7,460 bases of DNA from Bacillota bacterium (lineage in GTDB: Bacteria; Bacillota; Clostridia; Christensenellales; CAG-138): positions 1 to 7,460 of the forward strand of contig JAEZLG010000043.1 of the NCBI GenBank assembly GCA_023435855.1, read 5' to 3'. The position numbers and the translations under genes were made by a program. The notes under the pieces were generated by a model. The model ran no database searches. It worked only from the letters and a program-made list of their open reading frames with translations, and was not told the DNA's origin. Position 1 is the stretch's first letter. The number at the start of each line of letters is the position of its first letter. This document shows, piece by piece, positions 6,450-7,460 of this stretch.

Positions 6450-6527
6450 ATTATTAGCGCTTCATATTGAAATACACCGTCTTGGAGATGTGGGACTTCA
6501 CGAAAGGTATGAAACGCCGTATAAAAT

Positions 6528-6550
6528 GTAGGGGCGGCTATTAGCCGCCC
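6528..6550 (+). repeat. REP-like palindrome 5, left arm of REPIN B
   Basis: GTAG head, GGGCGGCT (6532-6539), loop ATT, AGCCGCCC (6543-6550). One base in the loop separates it from palindrome 3. Confidence 0.85.
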
Positions 6551-6577
6551 GCGTGCATGCAAATACGTCTTGTTGGA

Positions 6578-6604
6578 GTACGGGCGGATGTTATCCGCCC
6601 GTAC
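6578..6604 (-). repeat. REP-like palindrome 6, right arm of REPIN B, GTAC variant
   Basis: GTACGGGCGGAT (6578-6589) and ATCCGCCCGTAC (6593-6604) form a perfect 12-bp stem with loop GTT. The head is GTAC instead of GTAG, which lengthens the palindrome by 4 bp. No U tract follows on either strand, so it is not an obvious Rho-independent terminator, though it could stabilise the acyltransferase mRNA end. Confidence 0.8.
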
Positions 6605-6631
6605 ATGATATTACGCAAATTTTATTCCCCA
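6602..6631. repeat. Right flank of REPIN B including the acyltransferase stop codon
   Basis: Partner of 6420-6449 (22 of 30 identical without gaps). It covers the end of the minus-strand acyltransferase gene, so this copy is probably the original context and the other a decayed duplicate. Confidence 0.5.
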
Positions 6632-7460
6632 TACATAGGCTTATCTTCGAAATACTGCCATGCGCCGCCTTCAAGACGGTGGATTTCTTCGGCGGCTAGG
6701 AACCATTTTTCAACGGATTCCGTTTCCGGGTAGAACTCCAAAAACTCGGTGTCGACGAATGTGTAAAAGCGGCTGATGTCCGTACACATGCCAAATGTGG
6801 GAAGAAGCGCCGGCGCTATGTGGAAGGAATACGGCTTTCCCTCGCGTGTACCTTTATAGGAAAAACCGGTACGGTCGAGCGTCAGCTCGCCCTCTCCTAC
6901 GATCTCGGAGGTCTTTTGATCCTTTAAATACTTGTACTTCATAAGTGTTCCGAGGCGAACATGCTCATGGAGCGAAAAGTTGGCTTCGCGAACAGCGATA
7001 TACATATGTTTTCGCTGAAGCTCAAACCATGCCTGCGGGGTAGAAGGTATTACGCATATGTCGTTAAACGGCGTGAAGTCGTACTTATCGTTGAGCATTG
7101 CGCCGTTGCCGCAGTGCGTGCAATAAATGCGGCTCCCTTCCCCTTTCATGGCAATCTCGGTACCGCACTTGGGACACCAGAACAATAGCGTATGGAGCTG
7201 CTGTGCGGTGTTCCCCTTCGCGTCAAAGGAGGCTCTCTTTACCTTGTTCCACGCATAATCATCGTGGTAGAGTACCTTGTTAAGCGTTTGCTGAATTTCC
7301 TCGGCACTTAGGATACCGAGCTGCTCCGGCGTGAATAGCTCCTTAATCGTTACCTCCACTTTGCCCGGGCGTTCGTCGAGGGAAAACTTGGGGGTGGTGA
7401 GGTAACCGCCCGCAATGTTCATCAACAATACAGGCACCTTAAAATGCTTTAAAAACTTGC
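6622..7460 (-). CDS. Probable lysophospholipid acyltransferase (PlsC-like), C-terminal part with zinc ribbon
   Basis: The frame is open to the window edge, so the N-terminal part, including the HX4D acyltransferase motif expected of this family, is outside. The GTG at 7437 is not a convincing start: the codons before it continue KFLKHFK into VPVLLMNIAGGYLTTPKF, which resembles the late part of the PlsC catalytic domain (VPV....GGYL..P). After it come LFTPEQL..LSAEEIQQTLNKVLYHDDYAW and a zinc ribbon with CPKC (about 7165-7176) and CTHCGNG (about 7105-7122), then LNDKYDFTPF and a beta-rich C-terminal domain. From memory, this arrangement is found in clostridial proteins annotated as 1-acyl-sn-glycerol-3-phosphate acyltransferase; they would acylate lysophosphatidate at the membrane in phospholipid synthesis. 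The role of the ribbon and the tail is unknown. The gene converges on the RAYT locus. The acyltransferase call rests on the tail and is less sure than the gene itself. Confidence 0.75.
   Translation of the reverse strand, partial: KFLKHFKVPVLLMNIAGGYLTTPKFSLDERPGKVEVTIKELFTPEQLGILSAEEIQQTLNKVLYHDDYAWNKVKRASFDAKGNTAQQLHTLLFWCPKCGTEIAMKGEGSRIYCTHCGNGAMLNDKYDFTPFNDICVIPSTPQAWFELQRKHMYIAVREANFSLHEHVRLGTLMKYKYLKDQKTSEIVGEGELTLDRTGFSYKGTREGKPYSFHIAPALLPTFGMCTDISRFYTFVDTEFLEFYPETESVEKWFLAAEEIHRLEGGAWQYFEDKPMYGE

Larger units (their letters stand above)
6528..6604. repeat. REPIN-like inverted dimer B
   Basis: A 77-bp element with the same architecture as dimer A: a left arm of the CTATxAG type and a right arm of the ATAACAT type. 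The interior between the arms is not conserved with dimer A. It lies 105 bp after dimer A and ends 17 nt before the stop codon of the convergent acyltransferase gene. Confidence 0.8.

Noticed and set aside
6454..6528. Minus-strand frame ending ...SKTVYFNMKR and stop, a possible gene remnant cut by REPIN B
   Set aside because: Only about 25 codons, no start or ribosome binding site, and a competing frame in the same DNA resembles the acyltransferase end; not enough to call a pseudogene.
5981..6604. CRISPR array suggested by evenly repeated palindromes
   Set aside because: Repeats alternate in orientation, spacing is irregular (25 to more than 100 nt), two are coding, and there are no cas genes; they fit REP/REPIN elements.
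5846..6604. Complete IS200/IS605 insertion sequence
   Set aside because: The transposase is RAYT-like, there is no TnpB gene, and the palindromes occur as several dimers and internal copies, not as one left and one right end.

Overview
The window looks like chromosomal DNA from a Gram-positive anaerobe, most likely of the Clostridia (Bacillota). The reasons are strong AGGAGG-type ribosome binding sites, TTG/GTG start use, a CotH kinase / VTC polyphosphate polymerase-like / DUF4956 gene set, a zinc-ribbon-tailed acyltransferase of a type I associate with Clostridia, and a RAYT-type transposase with GTAG-headed palindromes. No RNA gene, CRISPR array, phage gene or plasmid gene is visible.

Layout. 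At 1-49 lies the last few codons of an unidentified plus-strand gene, followed closely by an unrecognised 367-codon gene (88-1191). After a 161-bp gap with a good sigma-A-type promoter (1281-1309) comes a three-gene operon. It encodes a 996-aa membrane-anchored protein with three lamin-tail domains, a chitobiase-C-like domain and a CotH kinase domain (1353-4343). A VTC-domain protein overlaps it by 4 bp (4340-5035), and a DUF4956 membrane protein follows (5123-5779). A perfect 10-bp stem plus U tract (5793-5822) ends the operon. The three products plausibly form one cell-envelope system: an outward-facing kinase with adhesion-like domains, a cytoplasmic enzyme of the polyphosphate/triphosphate-tunnel family, and a small membrane protein. 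The substrate is unknown.

The second part (5846-6604) is a compact RAYT/REP locus. A HUH tyrosine transposase (5867-6355) is accompanied by six short palindromes sharing the head GTAGGGGCGG or GTACGGGCGG. Two of them sit inside the transposase reading frame as an exact 23-nt inverted pair and are translated. A third supplies the transposase stop codon. Copies three to six form two REPIN-like inverted dimers downstream. The sequences just right of the two dimers are also similar to each other (22 of 30 ungapped), and the right-hand one includes the end of the next gene, which suggests a local duplication.

At the right edge, on the minus strand, is the C-terminal part of a probable lysophospholipid acyltransferase with a CPKC...CTHC zinc ribbon (6622-7460), cut by the window end. 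The two strands converge on the REPIN region. No gene-free stretch exceeds 300 bases; the longest is 6356-6621, filled mostly by the two REPIN-like dimers.
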